Source: Burkholderiales bacterium (GTDB lineage Bacteria > Pseudomonadota > Gammaproteobacteria > Burkholderiales > Burkholderiaceae_C). From it: a stretch of DNA of 38,593 nt. A model generated the notes under the pieces. The model was not told the origin of the DNA. It was given only the letters and a program-made list of their open reading frames with translations, and searched no databases. This document shows, piece after piece, positions 26,376 through 34,965 of this stretch; position 1 is the first letter of the stretch, and every line of letters begins with the position of its first letter. The translations under genes were made by a program, and so were the position numbers. The stretch is taken from NCBI GenBank assembly GCA_025360385.1, contig JANYCG010000116.1, forward strand, positions 1 to 38,593, read 5' to 3'.

Positions 26376-27349
26376 TCGTTCACCATCACCAGTTTGCCCA
26401 TGACGCCGCGTGAGCCCATGTGGGCGTAGGCGGCTTTCAGGTCGGCCATGGGCATGGTTCGGTCGATCACGGGTTTGATCTTGCCCTGGGCATACCACTG
26501 CGCCAGTTGCGCCATCATGGCGGCGTTGTTCTTGGGCTCGCGGCGGGAGTAATCGCCCCAGAAGACGCCCACAATCGACGCGCCCTTGAGCAGCGCCAGG
26601 TTGAACGGCAGGGCCGGGATGGGGCCGGCCGCAAAGCCCACCACCAAGTAACGTCCGCGCCAGGCGATGGATCGGAAAGCCGGTTCTGCCAGGTCGCCGC
26701 CCACCGGGTCATAAATGACGTCGGGGCCTTTGCCGCCGGTGAGCGTCTTGAGTTCTTCGCGCAGGTTGCCGGTTTGGTAATTGATCGTGGCGTCCGCGCC
26801 AATCGATTTGCACAGGGCACATTTCTCGTCACTCGAGGCGGCCGCGATGACTTTGGCCCCCATCAGTTTGGCGATCTGGATGGCTGACGTGCCCACTCCG
26901 CCCGCTGCGCCCAGCACCAGGACGGTTTCACCCGCTTTGAGCTGAGCCCGGTCCACCAGGGCGTGGTGCGAGGTGGCGTAAATCATGATGAAGGCGGCTG
27001 CATCGACGAACGAAAAATCGGGTGGCAGCGGCATGCATCTTTCAGCCGGGGCGAGGGTGTGGGTGCCAAAGCCGCCAGTGCCTGAGAGGCAGGCCACCCG
27101 TTGGCCAAGCGCCAGATGGGTGACGCCTTCACCCAAGGCGGCGACAGTGCCGGCATATTCTGATCCGGGCACAAAGGGCAGGGCGGGCTTGAACTGGTAT
27201 TTGTTCTGGACGATGAGAATGTCCGGAAAATTCAGGCTGGCGGCTTTGATCTCCACCAGCACTTCGCCCTTGGCGGGCGCGGGCGTGGGGATTTCTTTCC
27301 AGCTCAGGGCATCGATTCCGGTCGGGTTTTCACAAAGCCAGGCGTGCAT
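26372..27349 (-). CDS. NADPH:quinone oxidoreductase-like zinc-free MDR protein
   Basis: The ATG at 27349 has GGAG 7-8 nt upstream and gives 325 residues beginning MHAWLCENPTGID; the frame is open to 27412. It belongs to the medium-chain dehydrogenase/reductase superfamily, quinone reductase branch. The N-terminal GroES-like part has SLNFPDILIVQNKYQ and PGSEYAGTV, and the NADPH-binding fold has LGAAGGVGTSAIQIAKLMGA. Structural zinc cysteines are missing, as expected for Qor types. The reaction is probably NADPH-dependent reduction of quinones or enoyl/enal compounds; the true substrate cannot be read. It is divergent from surE. Confidence 0.9.
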   Translation of the reverse strand: MHAWLCENPTGIDALSWKEIPTPAPAKGEVLVEIKAASLNFPDILIVQNKYQFKPALPFVPGSEYAGTVAALGEGVTHLALGQRVACLSGTGGFGTHTLAPAERCMPLPPDFSFVDAAAFIMIYATSHHALVDRAQLKAGETVLVLGAAGGVGTSAIQIAKLMGAKVIAAASSDEKCALCKSIGADATINYQTGNLREELKTLTGGKGPDVIYDPVGGDLAEPAFRSIAWRGRYLVVGFAAGPIPALPFNLALLKGASIVGVFWGDYSRREPKNNAAMMAQLAQWYAQGKIKPVIDRTMPMADLKAAYAHMGSRGVMGKLVMVND

Positions 27350-27429
27350 GGGGTACTCCAAAAAAAGATCGTCCAATGATAGGGCCTTGAAGAGGGGGTT
27401 TGGCAGGGGCAACCTACAATCAAAGCACC

Positions 27430-28221
27430 ATGAAAATCCTCATTTCCAACGACGATGGGTACCAGGCGCCCGGCATTGTGGCGCTGTATGAAGCGTTAAA
27501 AGACGTGGCCGACGTTGAGGTGGTGGCACCCGAGCAGAACAACAGCGCCAAATCGAATGCGCTCACGCTGCATTCCCCCCTGCTCGTGACCCGCGCGGCC
27601 AATGGGTTTCGTTACCTCAACGGCACGCCGGCCGACTGCGTGCATGTGGCGCTCACGGGCTTGCTGGGTTACCGCCCTGACCTGGTGGTGTCCGGTATCA
27701 ACAACGGCGCCAACATGGGCGACGACACGATTTATTCCGGCACTGTCGGCGCGGCCATGGAAGGTTATTTGTTTGGCATTCCAGCCATCGCGTTTTCTCA
27801 GGTGGACAAGGGCTGGCAGCACCTTGATGCCGCCGCCGCCAAAGCCCGGGAGCTGGTTTTGCAGATGACGTCACGCCAGTTGGTGGGCAAAGATCTGAGC
27901 CACAGCGCCCCTTGGCTGCTCAACGTCAATATCCCCAATTTACCGCTTTCGCAGCTCAAATCGCTCAAGGTCTGTCGTCTGGGCAAACGGCACGCGGCGG
28001 AAGCGGTGATCACCCAGGTCAACCCCCGGGGCGAGACCATGTACTGGATTGGCGGCGCCGGGCCGGCCAAAGACGACTCGGACGGCACCGACTTCCATGC
28101 CACCCTGCAAGGCCATGTCGCCGTGACCCCGCTCAAGGTGGACTTGACCGACCACGACAGCCTGCGGTTTTGGGCGCAGACAGCGGCCTTGCTGGACGGC
28201 AAAGCTGCGCTTGGCCCATGA
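27430..28221 (+). CDS. surE: 5'/3'-nucleotidase SurE
   Basis: SurE is a metal-dependent phosphatase for nucleoside monophosphates with a role in stationary-phase survival. The ATG at 27430 gives 263 residues beginning [16 protein letters not shown], where D8 and D9 bind the metal. [15 protein letters not shown] and [20 protein letters not shown] are further family signatures. The end overlaps the pcm start by 4 nt (ATGA), a sign of translational coupling, and the order surE-pcm-nlpD-rpoS is the classical proteobacterial one. Confidence 0.97.
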   Translation: MKILISNDDGYQAPGIVALYEALKDVADVEVVAPEQNNSAKSNALTLHSPLLVTRAANGFRYLNGTPADCVHVALTGLLGYRPDLVVSGINNGANMGDDTIYSGTVGAAMEGYLFGIPAIAFSQVDKGWQHLDAAAAKARELVLQMTSRQLVGKDLSHSAPWLLNVNIPNLPLSQLKSLKVCRLGKRHAAEAVITQVNPRGETMYWIGGAGPAKDDSDGTDFHATLQGHVAVTPLKVDLTDHDSLRFWAQTAALLDGKAALGP

Positions 28222-29030
28222 AAACGAGGCCTTCTTTCCCGGCCCAGCTGGATTTTGCAAACCCGCCCAAACGTGTCTTTGGCGCTGTCGCAACGCCACC
28301 TGGCGCGCATCAGGCGGCGTCTGCATCCGCCCAAAGCCCCTCTCGCCCGGCAGCCGGCCATGGCCTGGATTCGCAGGCCGTGCGTCAGAACATGGTCAAC
28401 AAACTCGAAGCCCAAGGCATTTCAGACCGTCGCGTGCTGGCCGCCTTTGCGCAGGTTGAGCGCCACCGTTTTGTCGACAGTGCCCTGGTGAACCAGGCCT
28501 ATGAAGACACCAGTCTGCCAATTGGTCTGGGCCAGACCATCTCCAAGCCGGGTGTGGTCTCGCGCATGCTGGAGTTGCTGCTCCAAGGCGCTCAGGCGCG
28601 CTTGGGCCGTGTGCTTGAAATCGGCACGGGCTGCGGCTACCAGGCGGCCTTGCTGAGTGGCCTGGCACAAGAGGTCTATAGCATCGAGCGTTTGCGCGGC
28701 CTGCACGACAAGGCGCGGGCCAATCTGCGCGACTTGCGCCTGGCCAACGTGCATCTGTTGTTTGGCGACGGCATGCTGGGTTATGCCAGAGGCGCGCCCT
28801 ACAGCGCCATCATTGCGGCAGCCGGCGGCGAGGCCGTGCCTCAGGCCTGGCTGGACCAGTTGGCGGTCGGCGGGCGCATCGTGGCACCAGTGGCCCTGCC
28901 CACGAGCGGTTCGGGGAAGACCGGGGCAGTGGCACAGGCCCTGATGGTGATCGACAAAACCGCTGGCGGTTGCTCACAAATGATTCTGGAAGCCGTGCAC
29001 TTTGTCCCTCTAAAATCGGGCATCGCATGA
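28218..29030 (+). CDS. pcm: Protein-L-isoaspartate O-methyltransferase
   Basis: Pcm methylates isoaspartyl residues with S-adenosylmethionine so that damaged proteins can be repaired. The SAM-binding block [16 protein letters not shown] is clear, as are [14 protein letters not shown] and [18 protein letters not shown]. The protein has 270 residues because about 50 residues rich in Pro, Ala and Ser precede the usual start near [14 protein letters not shown]; this extension is common in Burkholderiales. The ATG overlaps the surE stop. Confidence 0.96.
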   Translation: MKTRPSFPAQLDFANPPKRVFGAVATPPGAHQAASASAQSPSRPAAGHGLDSQAVRQNMVNKLEAQGISDRRVLAAFAQVERHRFVDSALVNQAYEDTSLPIGLGQTISKPGVVSRMLELLLQGAQARLGRVLEIGTGCGYQAALLSGLAQEVYSIERLRGLHDKARANLRDLRLANVHLLFGDGMLGYARGAPYSAIIAAAGGEAVPQAWLDQLAVGGRIVAPVALPTSGSGKTGAVAQALMVIDKTAGGCSQMILEAVHFVPLKSGIA

Positions 29031-29041
29031 AGGGAAGTCCA

Positions 29042-29965
29042 ATGAACAAATCAGGTGCCAAACTGTGCCTGGCCCGCCCGACTGGCTTGGCGCTTGCGCT
29101 GGCCGTGGTGTTGTCGGCGCTGATCTCCGCCTGTGGCTCCAGCAGCGTCAACCATGCGCCGGTGGAAGACCGTGGCACGCCGCCACCCGTTGGCGCACCC
29201 GTGTCGTCGGCCGGCAGCTCGGCTCCCAAAGACGGGCAAGCAGCGGCTGCCGTCAAGCCGCTGCCCGGTATTGAAAACGCTGGCAAGCCGGGGTACTACA
29301 CCGTCAAGCCGGGTGACACCATGATCCGCATTGGCCTGGACAACGGACAAAACTGGCGCGACATCGTGCGCTGGAACGCCCTGGCCAACCCGAACCAGAT
29401 TGAAGTCGGCCAAGTACTGCGGGTGGTTCCGCCGGATGGCGCCACGCCCGTTGCCGCGCAAGGCGCCGTGGTCACGCGGCCGGTGCCGGCACAAGGTGCG
29501 GCGGCATCGCCCCAACGCCCCGCCAGTGCCCCGGCGCAGGCCGGCGCAGGGCCTGCGCCTGCTGTGGTGGCGGCTGCGCCAGCGGCTGCGGCTGAAGAAG
29601 AAATCCCCTGGATTTGGCCCGCGCCTGGTAGCGTGCTCGCGGGTTTTGACGAGGCCAAAAACAAAGGCCTGGACATTGGCGGCGCGGCCGGGTCGCCCAT
29701 CATGGCGGCGGCCGACGGCCGTGTGGTGTATGTCGGCGCGGGTTTGCGCGGTTATGGCAACCTGATCATCCTCAAACACAACAACACCTACTTGACGGCC
29801 TACGCGCACAACCAGACCTTGTTGGTCAAAGAAGACCAGACCGTGCGCAAGGGTCAAAAAATTGCTGAAATGGGCAACAGCGACGCCGACCGCGTGAAGC
29901 TGCATTTCGAAGTGCGCCGCCAAGGAAAACCGGTCGATCCGGCCAAGTATTTGCCGGCCCGGTAG
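29042..29965 (+). CDS. nlpD: NlpD-type murein hydrolase activator lipoprotein
   Basis: The ATG at 29042 has GGGAAG upstream and gives 307 residues; another ATG at 29027 overlaps the pcm stop. The signal peptide ends in LISAC, a lipobox, so the protein should be an outer-membrane lipoprotein. A LysM domain ([14 protein letters not shown] ... EVGQVLRV) binds peptidoglycan, and an Ala/Pro linker leads to a LytM (M23) domain. The zinc site is degenerate: GLDIG lacks the first His of HxGxD, and KLHFEV replaces HLHFEV. It therefore should not cut peptidoglycan itself but activate amidases such as AmiC during division. The rpoS promoter usually lies inside nlpD. Confidence 0.95.
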   Translation: MNKSGAKLCLARPTGLALALAVVLSALISACGSSSVNHAPVEDRGTPPPVGAPVSSAGSSAPKDGQAAAAVKPLPGIENAGKPGYYTVKPGDTMIRIGLDNGQNWRDIVRWNALANPNQIEVGQVLRVVPPDGATPVAAQGAVVTRPVPAQGAAASPQRPASAPAQAGAGPAPAVVAAAPAAAAEEEIPWIWPAPGSVLAGFDEAKNKGLDIGGAAGSPIMAAADGRVVYVGAGLRGYGNLIILKHNNTYLTAYAHNQTLLVKEDQTVRKGQKIAEMGNSDADRVKLHFEVRRQGKPVDPAKYLPAR

Positions 29966-30021
29966 GCGGTTGTCACGCCGCTTCAAGTCGGGCTTCATCT
30001 TGTCAAACATGGCCCGCTGCG

Positions 30022-31113
30022 ATGAATAAATCTGCCAAATCCAGCGGCCCTGCCGGTTTGGCGGCATCGGAGCATCCAGTTGCCCCTGAAACCCAGGCCT
30101 CAGAGTCAAATCGGCCTAAAGTTCCCGTAAATGCTTCATTTTTTGCTACGTTAGATATAGCAACCGAGCCGGAACTAATCGCCGGCCAAACCTTCGCGCA
30201 AAACGAGTTGGCGGCCAAGGCCCATGACGTCGGCGACGCAGCGGCAGATTCGCTCAGTCACTACCTGCGTGGCATCCGCCGCACCGAACTGTTCACCGCA
30301 GAGCAGGAGCTGGCCGTGGCCACGGCCGTGCGGGCGGGTAATTTTGCCGCCCGGCAAAGCATGATCGAACATAACCTGCGCCTGGTCGTCAGTGTTGCCA
30401 AATCTTATTTGGGCCGGGGCGTGCCGCTGTCGGATTTGATCGAAGAAGGCAATCTGGGCCTGATGCATGCCATCGACAAGTTCGAGCCCGAGCGAGGCTT
30501 CCGGTTTTCAACCTACGCCACCTGGTGGATTCGCCAGGCCATCGACCGTGCGGTGATGAACCAGGGCCGCTCGGTGCGCCTGCCGGTCAACGTGGTGCGC
30601 GAGTTGCAGCAAGTGCTGCGGGCCAGGCGCGCGCTGGAGGGTGACAGCGGTTTTGCCGCCTTGCACCCTGAGGGCGCACGCGCCCAGGACATTGCTGTGT
30701 TCCTGGGCCGGGACAGCGCCGACGTGGCAGATTTGCTGGGCTGGGCCGAGTTACCCAAGTCGCTGGACGCCAGCCTGGATGGCCCGCAGGGCGCGTCGAC
30801 GGCGGCCCAGTCGTCTGGCAGAACCCTGGCCGACAGCCTGATCGACGAACACAGCCCCGAGCCCGACGGCACCACCCAGGCGCACGAGGTGGCCCGACTG
30901 CTGGAGGACTGGCTGGAGACCCTGTCCAAACGCGAGCGCCAGGTGCTGGAGGGCCGGTTTGGTCTGCATGACCAGGAGCCGCAAACGCTGGACGTGCTCA
31001 GCCGCCGCCTGGGCCTCACCCGGGAGCGGGTGCGCCAGGTGCAAAACGAAGCGCTGGCCAAACTCAAGCGGCATTTGGCGCAACGCGGCATCGATGCGCG
31101 GGCGCTGTTTTGA
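30022..31113 (+). CDS. rpoS: RNA polymerase sigma factor RpoS
   Basis: RpoS directs transcription in stationary phase and under general stress. The 363-residue protein has sigma-70 region 1.2/2 ([50 protein letters not shown]), region 3 and region 4 ([31 protein letters not shown]). It follows nlpD by 56 bp, the normal place. The first 80 residues are poorly conserved, and residues 34-47 are encoded by a copy of the 42-bp repeat (30121-30162). The insert lies before the core domains and should not harm promoter binding, but it may change region 1 behaviour or turnover. No clear Shine-Dalgarno is present at 30022. Confidence 0.96.
   Translation: MNKSAKSSGPAGLAASEHPVAPETQASESNRPKVPVNASFFATLDIATEPELIAGQTFAQNELAAKAHDVGDAAADSLSHYLRGIRRTELFTAEQELAVATAVRAGNFAARQSMIEHNLRLVVSVAKSYLGRGVPLSDLIEEGNLGLMHAIDKFEPERGFRFSTYATWWIRQAIDRAVMNQGRSVRLPVNVVRELQQVLRARRALEGDSGFAALHPEGARAQDIAVFLGRDSADVADLLGWAELPKSLDASLDGPQGASTAAQSSGRTLADSLIDEHSPEPDGTTQAHEVARLLEDWLETLSKRERQVLEGRFGLHDQEPQTLDVLSRRLGLTRERVRQVQNEALAKLKRHLAQRGIDARALF
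30121..30162 (+). repeat. 42-bp dispersed coding repeat, copy 6 (in rpoS)
   Basis: GTTCCCGTAAAT opens it and TTTGCTAC-N7-ATAGCA closes it, so TTGCTA pairs with TAGCAA across the loop. It is read [14 protein letters not shown] in the shared phase. AAATCGGC at 30108-30115, before the core, recurs before copy 3. By hand it matches copy 3 at 27 of 42 and copy 2 at 29 of 42. Confidence 0.85.
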
Positions 31114-31133
31114 TCACCTGAGACAATCAGCGC

Positions 31134-32567
31134 ATGAGTGCTGAAAACAACCAAAAAGCGGATCCCGCTGCGCCCCCCAAAGCCTATCCCGAACCAGAGC
31201 GCTTCAACATCGAATCGCTCGACATCGAAGCCCAGGGCATCGCCCACAAACTGGACGGCAAGGTGGTCTTTATCGAAGGCGCATTGCCGTTTGAAACGGT
31301 CAGCGCCAACGTGCACCGGAAAAAGAACAGCTTTGAGCAAGGCACGGTCACGCACATTCACCGTGAATCCTCGCAACGCGTCGCCCCCGGCTGTCCGCAT
31401 TTTGGCTTGCACGCCGGGGCTTGCGGCGGTTGCAAAATGCAGCACCTGCACGTCGGCGCCCAAGTGGCGGTGAAGCAGCGCGTGCTGGAAGACAACCTGC
31501 GCCACCTGGGCAAAGTCCGGGCCGACAATATTCTGCGCCCCATCGAAGGCCCGGCCTGGGGCTACCGTTACCGGGCGCGGCTGTCGGTGCGCCACGTGCA
31601 TAAAAAAGGCACGGTGCTGATCGGCTTCCACGAGCGCAAAAGCCGTTATGTGGCGGACATGAAGGAATGCCCCGTGTTGCCGCCCCATGTCAGCGCCCTG
31701 TTGCTGCCGCTGAGGGCCTTGATCACCGCGATGGACGCGATTGAAACCTTGCCCCAAATCGAGCTGGCTTGTGGCGACGACGTGACAGCCCTGGTGCTGC
31801 GCCACCTGGCGCCGTTAAGCGACGCCGACCTGGCCCGGCTGCGCCAGTTTGCCGCCGCGCACCCCGGCGTGCAGTGGTGGCTACAGGCCAAGGGGCCGGA
31901 AACCGTCAAGCTGCTGGACGAAGCTTCGCCACAGGTGTTGTCCTATGCGCTGCCCGAATTCGGCATCACCATGCCCTTCAAACCGACCGATTTCACCCAG
32001 GTGAACCCCTGGATCAACCGGGTGCTGGTCAGTCGCGCCCTGCGATTGCTGGACGTGCAAAAACACGAACGCGTGATCGACTGGTTTTGCGGCCTGGGCA
32101 ACTTCACGCTGCCGCTGGCCACCCAGGCGCGGGAAGTGCTGGGCATCGAGGGTTCTGAGGCCCTGATTGCCCGATCCCGCGACAACTACCAGATAAATCG
32201 CGCTAATGTCCCTGTCAACAGGTCATTGTGTGATACGAAATTTGTAGCGCGTGACTTGTTCGGCATGACCTCCGTGGTGCTGCAAAAAGACGGCCAGGCC
32301 GACAAATGGCTGATCGACCCGCCACGTGAGGGCGCGTTTGCGCTGGTCAAGGCGCTGGCGGATTTGCAGGCGCAGGCACCCGAGGGATCAGCCTGGAGCG
32401 GGCCCCAACGCATCGTCTACGTCAGCTGCAACCCGGCTACGCTGGCGCGCGACGCGGACGTGTTGACGCACCTGGCCGGTTACACCTGCACCCAGGCGGG
32501 CGTGGTCAACATGTTCCCGCACACGGCGCATGTGGAGAGCATTGCCGTGTTCGAGCGCACCCAATAG
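31134..32567 (+). CDS. rlmD: 23S rRNA (uracil-5-)-methyltransferase RlmD
   Basis: RlmD methylates U1939 of 23S rRNA (E. coli numbering) with SAM. The 477-residue protein has an N-terminal TRAM domain ([29 protein letters not shown]), a 4Fe-4S cysteine cluster ([19 protein letters not shown]), the SAM motif [15 protein letters not shown], and the catalytic Cys in [14 protein letters not shown] copy of the 42-bp repeat covers residues 359-372, just before ARDLFG, within the methyltransferase fold at a strand-loop region. The gene lies 20 nt after rpoS and probably shares its transcript. Confidence 0.96.
   Translation: MSAENNQKADPAAPPKAYPEPERFNIESLDIEAQGIAHKLDGKVVFIEGALPFETVSANVHRKKNSFEQGTVTHIHRESSQRVAPGCPHFGLHAGACGGCKMQHLHVGAQVAVKQRVLEDNLRHLGKVRADNILRPIEGPAWGYRYRARLSVRHVHKKGTVLIGFHERKSRYVADMKECPVLPPHVSALLLPLRALITAMDAIETLPQIELACGDDVTALVLRHLAPLSDADLARLRQFAAAHPGVQWWLQAKGPETVKLLDEASPQVLSYALPEFGITMPFKPTDFTQVNPWINRVLVSRALRLLDVQKHERVIDWFCGLGNFTLPLATQAREVLGIEGSEALIARSRDNYQINRANVPVNRSLCDTKFVARDLFGMTSVVLQKDGQADKWLIDPPREGAFALVKALADLQAQAPEGSAWSGPQRIVYVSCNPATLARDADVLTHLAGYTCTQAGVVNMFPHTAHVESIAVFERTQ
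32208..32249 (+). repeat. 42-bp dispersed coding repeat, copy 7 (in rlmD)
   Basis: GTCCCTGTCAAC opens it and GATAC-N7-GTAGCG closes it. It is read [14 protein letters not shown] in the shared phase. The palindrome is decayed, and the 3' part (KFVARDL) also fits what RlmD normally has there, so this copy is less certain or has been adapted to the protein. AAATCG at 32195-32200 recalls the flank of copies 3 and 6. Confidence 0.6.
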
Positions 32568-32612
32568 TTGCGACATCGAGCGCCACCCCGGCTGCGGCCC
32601 GGTGCCTTGGCA

Positions 32613-32692
32613 GCCGTTCGCCCTGCGCCTGGCCAAGGGTTTCGACCGGCTCAACCTGACCGCAACTTGAGGTTTCGCAGGGCCGGATCAAT
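32613..32692 (+). repeat. REP-like repeat, copy B
   Basis: GTTCGCCCTGCGCCTGG (from 32616) is an imperfect inverse of TTTCGACCGGCTCAACCTG, followed by the tail ACTTGAG, TTTC and CCGGATCAAT. In the right-hand 47 positions it matches copy A (6886-6965) at 35 by hand count. It lies just after rlmD. Confidence 0.75.
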
Positions 32693-32708
32693 ACGAAGAT
32701 TGGCCAAT

Positions 32709-32737
32709 AAAAAAGGCCTCCGAAGAGGCCTTTTTTT
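32709..32737. terminator. Bidirectional rho-independent terminator
   Basis: GGCCTC and GAGGCC pair around CGAA, flanked by six As and a run of seven Ts (32709-32737). It separates the convergent rlmD (plus) and Bax-inhibitor-1 gene (minus) and should work in both directions. Confidence 0.95.
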
Positions 32738-32750
32738 GGAGCAAAGCGGA

Positions 32751-33449
32751 TCAGTCGCGCTCACCACCCATGATGCCCAGCAGCGCCAGCAGGCTCTGGA
32801 ATACGTTGATGATGTCCAGGTACAGCGCCAGGGTGGCGCTGATGTAGTTGGTTTCGCCGCCGTCCACAATGCGCTTCAGGTCATACAACATGTAGGCGCT
32901 GAACACGGCGATGGACATCATCGAAATCGCCATCATGCCCGCCGTGGAGCCGACAAACACGTTGATAATGCCGCCCACCATGATGGCGATGGCGCCGACG
33001 AACAGCCACTTGCCCATGCCTTCGAGGCTGCGTTTGATGACGCTGCTCAAAGAAGCCATCACGAAGAAGACACCCGCCGTGCCGCCAAAGGCGGTCATGA
33101 TCAGGTCGGGGCCGTTTTTAAAACCCAGCACCATGGCGATCATGCGTGACAGCATCAGGCCCATGAAAAAGGTGAAGCCCAGCAGCACCGGCACGCCAGC
33201 CGCTGAATTTTTGGTTTTTTCTATGGCGTACATAAAGCCAAATGCGCCACCGAGAAACACCACCAGCCCAAGGCCGCCGCCCAGGGATTTGGTGATGCCG
33301 GTGGCCACGCCCAGCCAGGCACCCAGCACGGTGGGCACCAGACTCAGCGCCAGCAGCCAGTAGGTATTGCGCAACACGCGGTTGCGTTGCTCGGCCGAGG
33401 CGACGTCACCGTAGCTGCCTGGGTCAATGGTGTGAACTTGTTCGGTCAT
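32751..33449 (-). CDS. Bax inhibitor-1 (YbhL/YccA) family membrane protein
   Basis: The 232-residue protein has seven predicted membrane segments (for example WLLALSLVPTVLGAWLGVA, GLGLVVFLGGAFGFMYAI, ISMMSIAVFSAYMLYDLKRI). Its end, LALYLDIINVFQSLLALLG, is the family's most conserved part, including the Asp in AYMLYDLKRI. Relatives act as pH-dependent calcium leak channels or interact with the FtsH protease (YccA); the bacterial role is not settled. AAGGAG lies before the ATG. It is convergent with rlmD and divergent from the next gene. Confidence 0.94.
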   Translation of the reverse strand: MTEQVHTIDPGSYGDVASAEQRNRVLRNTYWLLALSLVPTVLGAWLGVATGITKSLGGGLGLVVFLGGAFGFMYAIEKTKNSAAGVPVLLGFTFFMGLMLSRMIAMVLGFKNGPDLIMTAFGGTAGVFFVMASLSSVIKRSLEGMGKWLFVGAIAIMVGGIINVFVGSTAGMMAISMMSIAVFSAYMLYDLKRIVDGGETNYISATLALYLDIINVFQSLLALLGIMGGERD

Positions 33450-33625
33450 GGAAAAACTCCTTGATTGATCTGCACGGTGCAGATGGGGCGGATTCTAATG
33501 GTTTTCAAGCCGTTTTCTCAAAATGCCATGGCGGCTTGTAAGTGTTTAATTTGGCACTGATCAGGGCGTCAAGCTGCGTGTGGCCGCGTTATGCTCGGGG
33601 CTTCGTCAACAGGCCCTGCCAACCC

Positions 33626-34030
33626 ATGAATACCAAATACTTTCTTGAATCTGCCGACATCAAAGCCATCGCCGCCGCCGCCGAAGCTGAGGCGCTGAAA
33701 AACAACTGGGCCGTGGTCATCGCCATTGTCGATGACGGCGGCCAATTGCTGCATTTGCACCGCATGGACAAAGTCGCCCCCATCTCAAGCCAAATTGCGC
33801 CCGCCAAAGCCCAAACCGCCGCGCTTGGCCGGCGCGAGAGCAAAGTCTATGAAGACATGATCAACGGCGGCCGCATGTCGTTTTTAAGCGCCCCAGGCCT
33901 GCAAGGCATGCTCGAAGGTGGCGTGCCCATCCTGAAAGACGGCCAGTGTGTTGGCGCCGTCGGCGTAAGCGGTGTCAAGTCCAGCGAAGACGTGCAAATC
34001 GCCAAGGCGGGGATTGCGGCGCTGGCTTGA
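33626..34030 (+). CDS. GlcG/HbpS-like (DUF336) protein
   Basis: The ATG at 33626 gives 134 residues. VVIAIVDDGGQLLHLHRMD, SSQIAPAKAQTAALGRR and GGVPILKDGQCVGAVGVSG are the standard blocks of the family. Members bind haem or occur near glycolate oxidase genes (GlcG), but most have no known role. No signal peptide is present, unlike the exported HbpS, so it is probably cytoplasmic. It seems to form its own transcription unit; the 143 bp after it hold no clear terminator. Confidence 0.88.
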   Translation: MNTKYFLESADIKAIAAAAEAEALKNNWAVVIAIVDDGGQLLHLHRMDKVAPISSQIAPAKAQTAALGRRESKVYEDMINGGRMSFLSAPGLQGMLEGGVPILKDGQCVGAVGVSGVKSSEDVQIAKAGIAALA

Positions 34031-34173
34031 TCGGGGCGGGGCTGAGTTGCCCTGACCGTTTTGTACCGGCCTGACCAGGCCTGCGCCGCCCGCGCCCTGG
34101 CAAATCAGCGGTGTTATTGGCAGCAAAAAAATCCGCCTTGCAGCCGATCCACGTGTTTGCAAATGAGGCCGAT

Positions 34174-34890
34174 TTAAAAAGACGCCGCCTTGCGTGCCCG
34201 CGCGGTCGCCAGGGCGGCCGCGACCACGGCGCGTTTTTTCTCGAGCTCGGCTGGGTCCTCAATGCGGGAATGGGCGGGCAGGTCGCTCAGTTTGGCCGAA
34301 AGGGCGTCAATCTGGCTGCCAAGGTGTTTGCCTGCGTCTTGCTTCAGCCGCTCGGTGTGGAATTCATATCGGGCGCGGGCTTCGTCCGCTTGGGGCTGGG
34401 ACCAGGCGGCCCAACCGCAGGCCGTGCCGGTGATGTTTTCCATGGCAATGCAATCGACCGGGCAGACCGGTAGGCATAACTCGCAGCCAGTGCAGCAGGG
34501 CTCGATGACTGTGTGCATCAGCTTGTTGCTGCCCAGGATGGCGTCGGTGGGACAGGCGGCGATGCACAGGGTGCAACCGATGCACCAGTTCTCGTCGATG
34601 ACGGCGACGCTTCTGGGGCCCTCTTGGCCGTTGGCGGGGTTCAGGGCGATAACGGGCCGCCCGGAGATGCTGGCGAGCCGCTGAATGCCTTGTGCGCCTC
34701 CTGGAGGGCATTGGTTGATCGCGGCACCTTCGTGGGCCATGGCCCGTGCGTAAGCGGCGCAATCGGGGTAGCCGCAACGGGTGCACTGGGTTTGCGGCAG
34801 CGCCGCCAAAAGGCGTTCAGACAGCCCCTGTTGGTCGGCCAGGCTTGGTGCCTGAGCTGGCCCATTGTCCAAATCCGGCGCGTGTTTCAC
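34174..34890 (-). CDS. rsxB: RsxB/RnfB-type ferredoxin, orphan and without membrane anchor
   Basis: The 238-residue protein starts with a 4Fe-4S domain whose ligands are C36, C39, C44 and C61 (CTRCGYPDC ... INQCPPGG). Two ferredoxin motifs follow (CIGCTLCIAACP, CTGCELCLPVCP). RnfB normally carries a short N-terminal membrane helix and works with RnfACDGE; none of these genes is near, and the helix is missing. This form is common in Burkholderiales and may pass electrons to another partner. The start is a GTG at 34890 without a good Shine-Dalgarno. It follows phaZ on the same strand, with a tandem repeat in the gap. The C-terminus is a basic, Ala-rich helix. Confidence 0.9.
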   Translation of the reverse strand: MKHAPDLDNGPAQAPSLADQQGLSERLLAALPQTQCTRCGYPDCAAYARAMAHEGAAINQCPPGGAQGIQRLASISGRPVIALNPANGQEGPRSVAVIDENWCIGCTLCIAACPTDAILGSNKLMHTVIEPCCTGCELCLPVCPVDCIAMENITGTACGWAAWSQPQADEARARYEFHTERLKQDAGKHLGSQIDALSAKLSDLPAHSRIEDPAELEKKRAVVAAALATARARKAASF

Positions 34891-34961
34891 AGCCCGTGTT
34901 TCAAAAGCCGTGCATCAAAAGCCGTGCATCAAAACCCGTGTTTGAAAGCCGTGTCTAAAAC
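34880..34961. repeat. Six ~14-bp tandem units between phaZ and rsxB
   Basis: Units read CCGTGTTTCAAAAG (34894), CCGTGCATCAAAAG (34908), CCGTGCATCAAAAC (34922), CCGTGTTTGAAAG (34936) and CCGTGTCTAAAAC (34949), with a decayed first unit at 34880-34892. The array fills almost the whole gap and reaches over the rsxB start codon. The 13-14 bp period is not a multiple of three. Confidence 0.9.
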
Positions 34962-34965
34962 TCGA

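Noticed and set aside
26972-27349. Zinc alcohol dehydrogenase identity for the oxidoreductase
   Set aside because: The catalytic and structural zinc cysteine sets are not present; the quinone reductase branch fits better.
30513-31805. 430-codon minus-strand frame opposite rpoS and rlmD
   Set aside because: It crosses two well-supported genes and their junction, and shows no domain.
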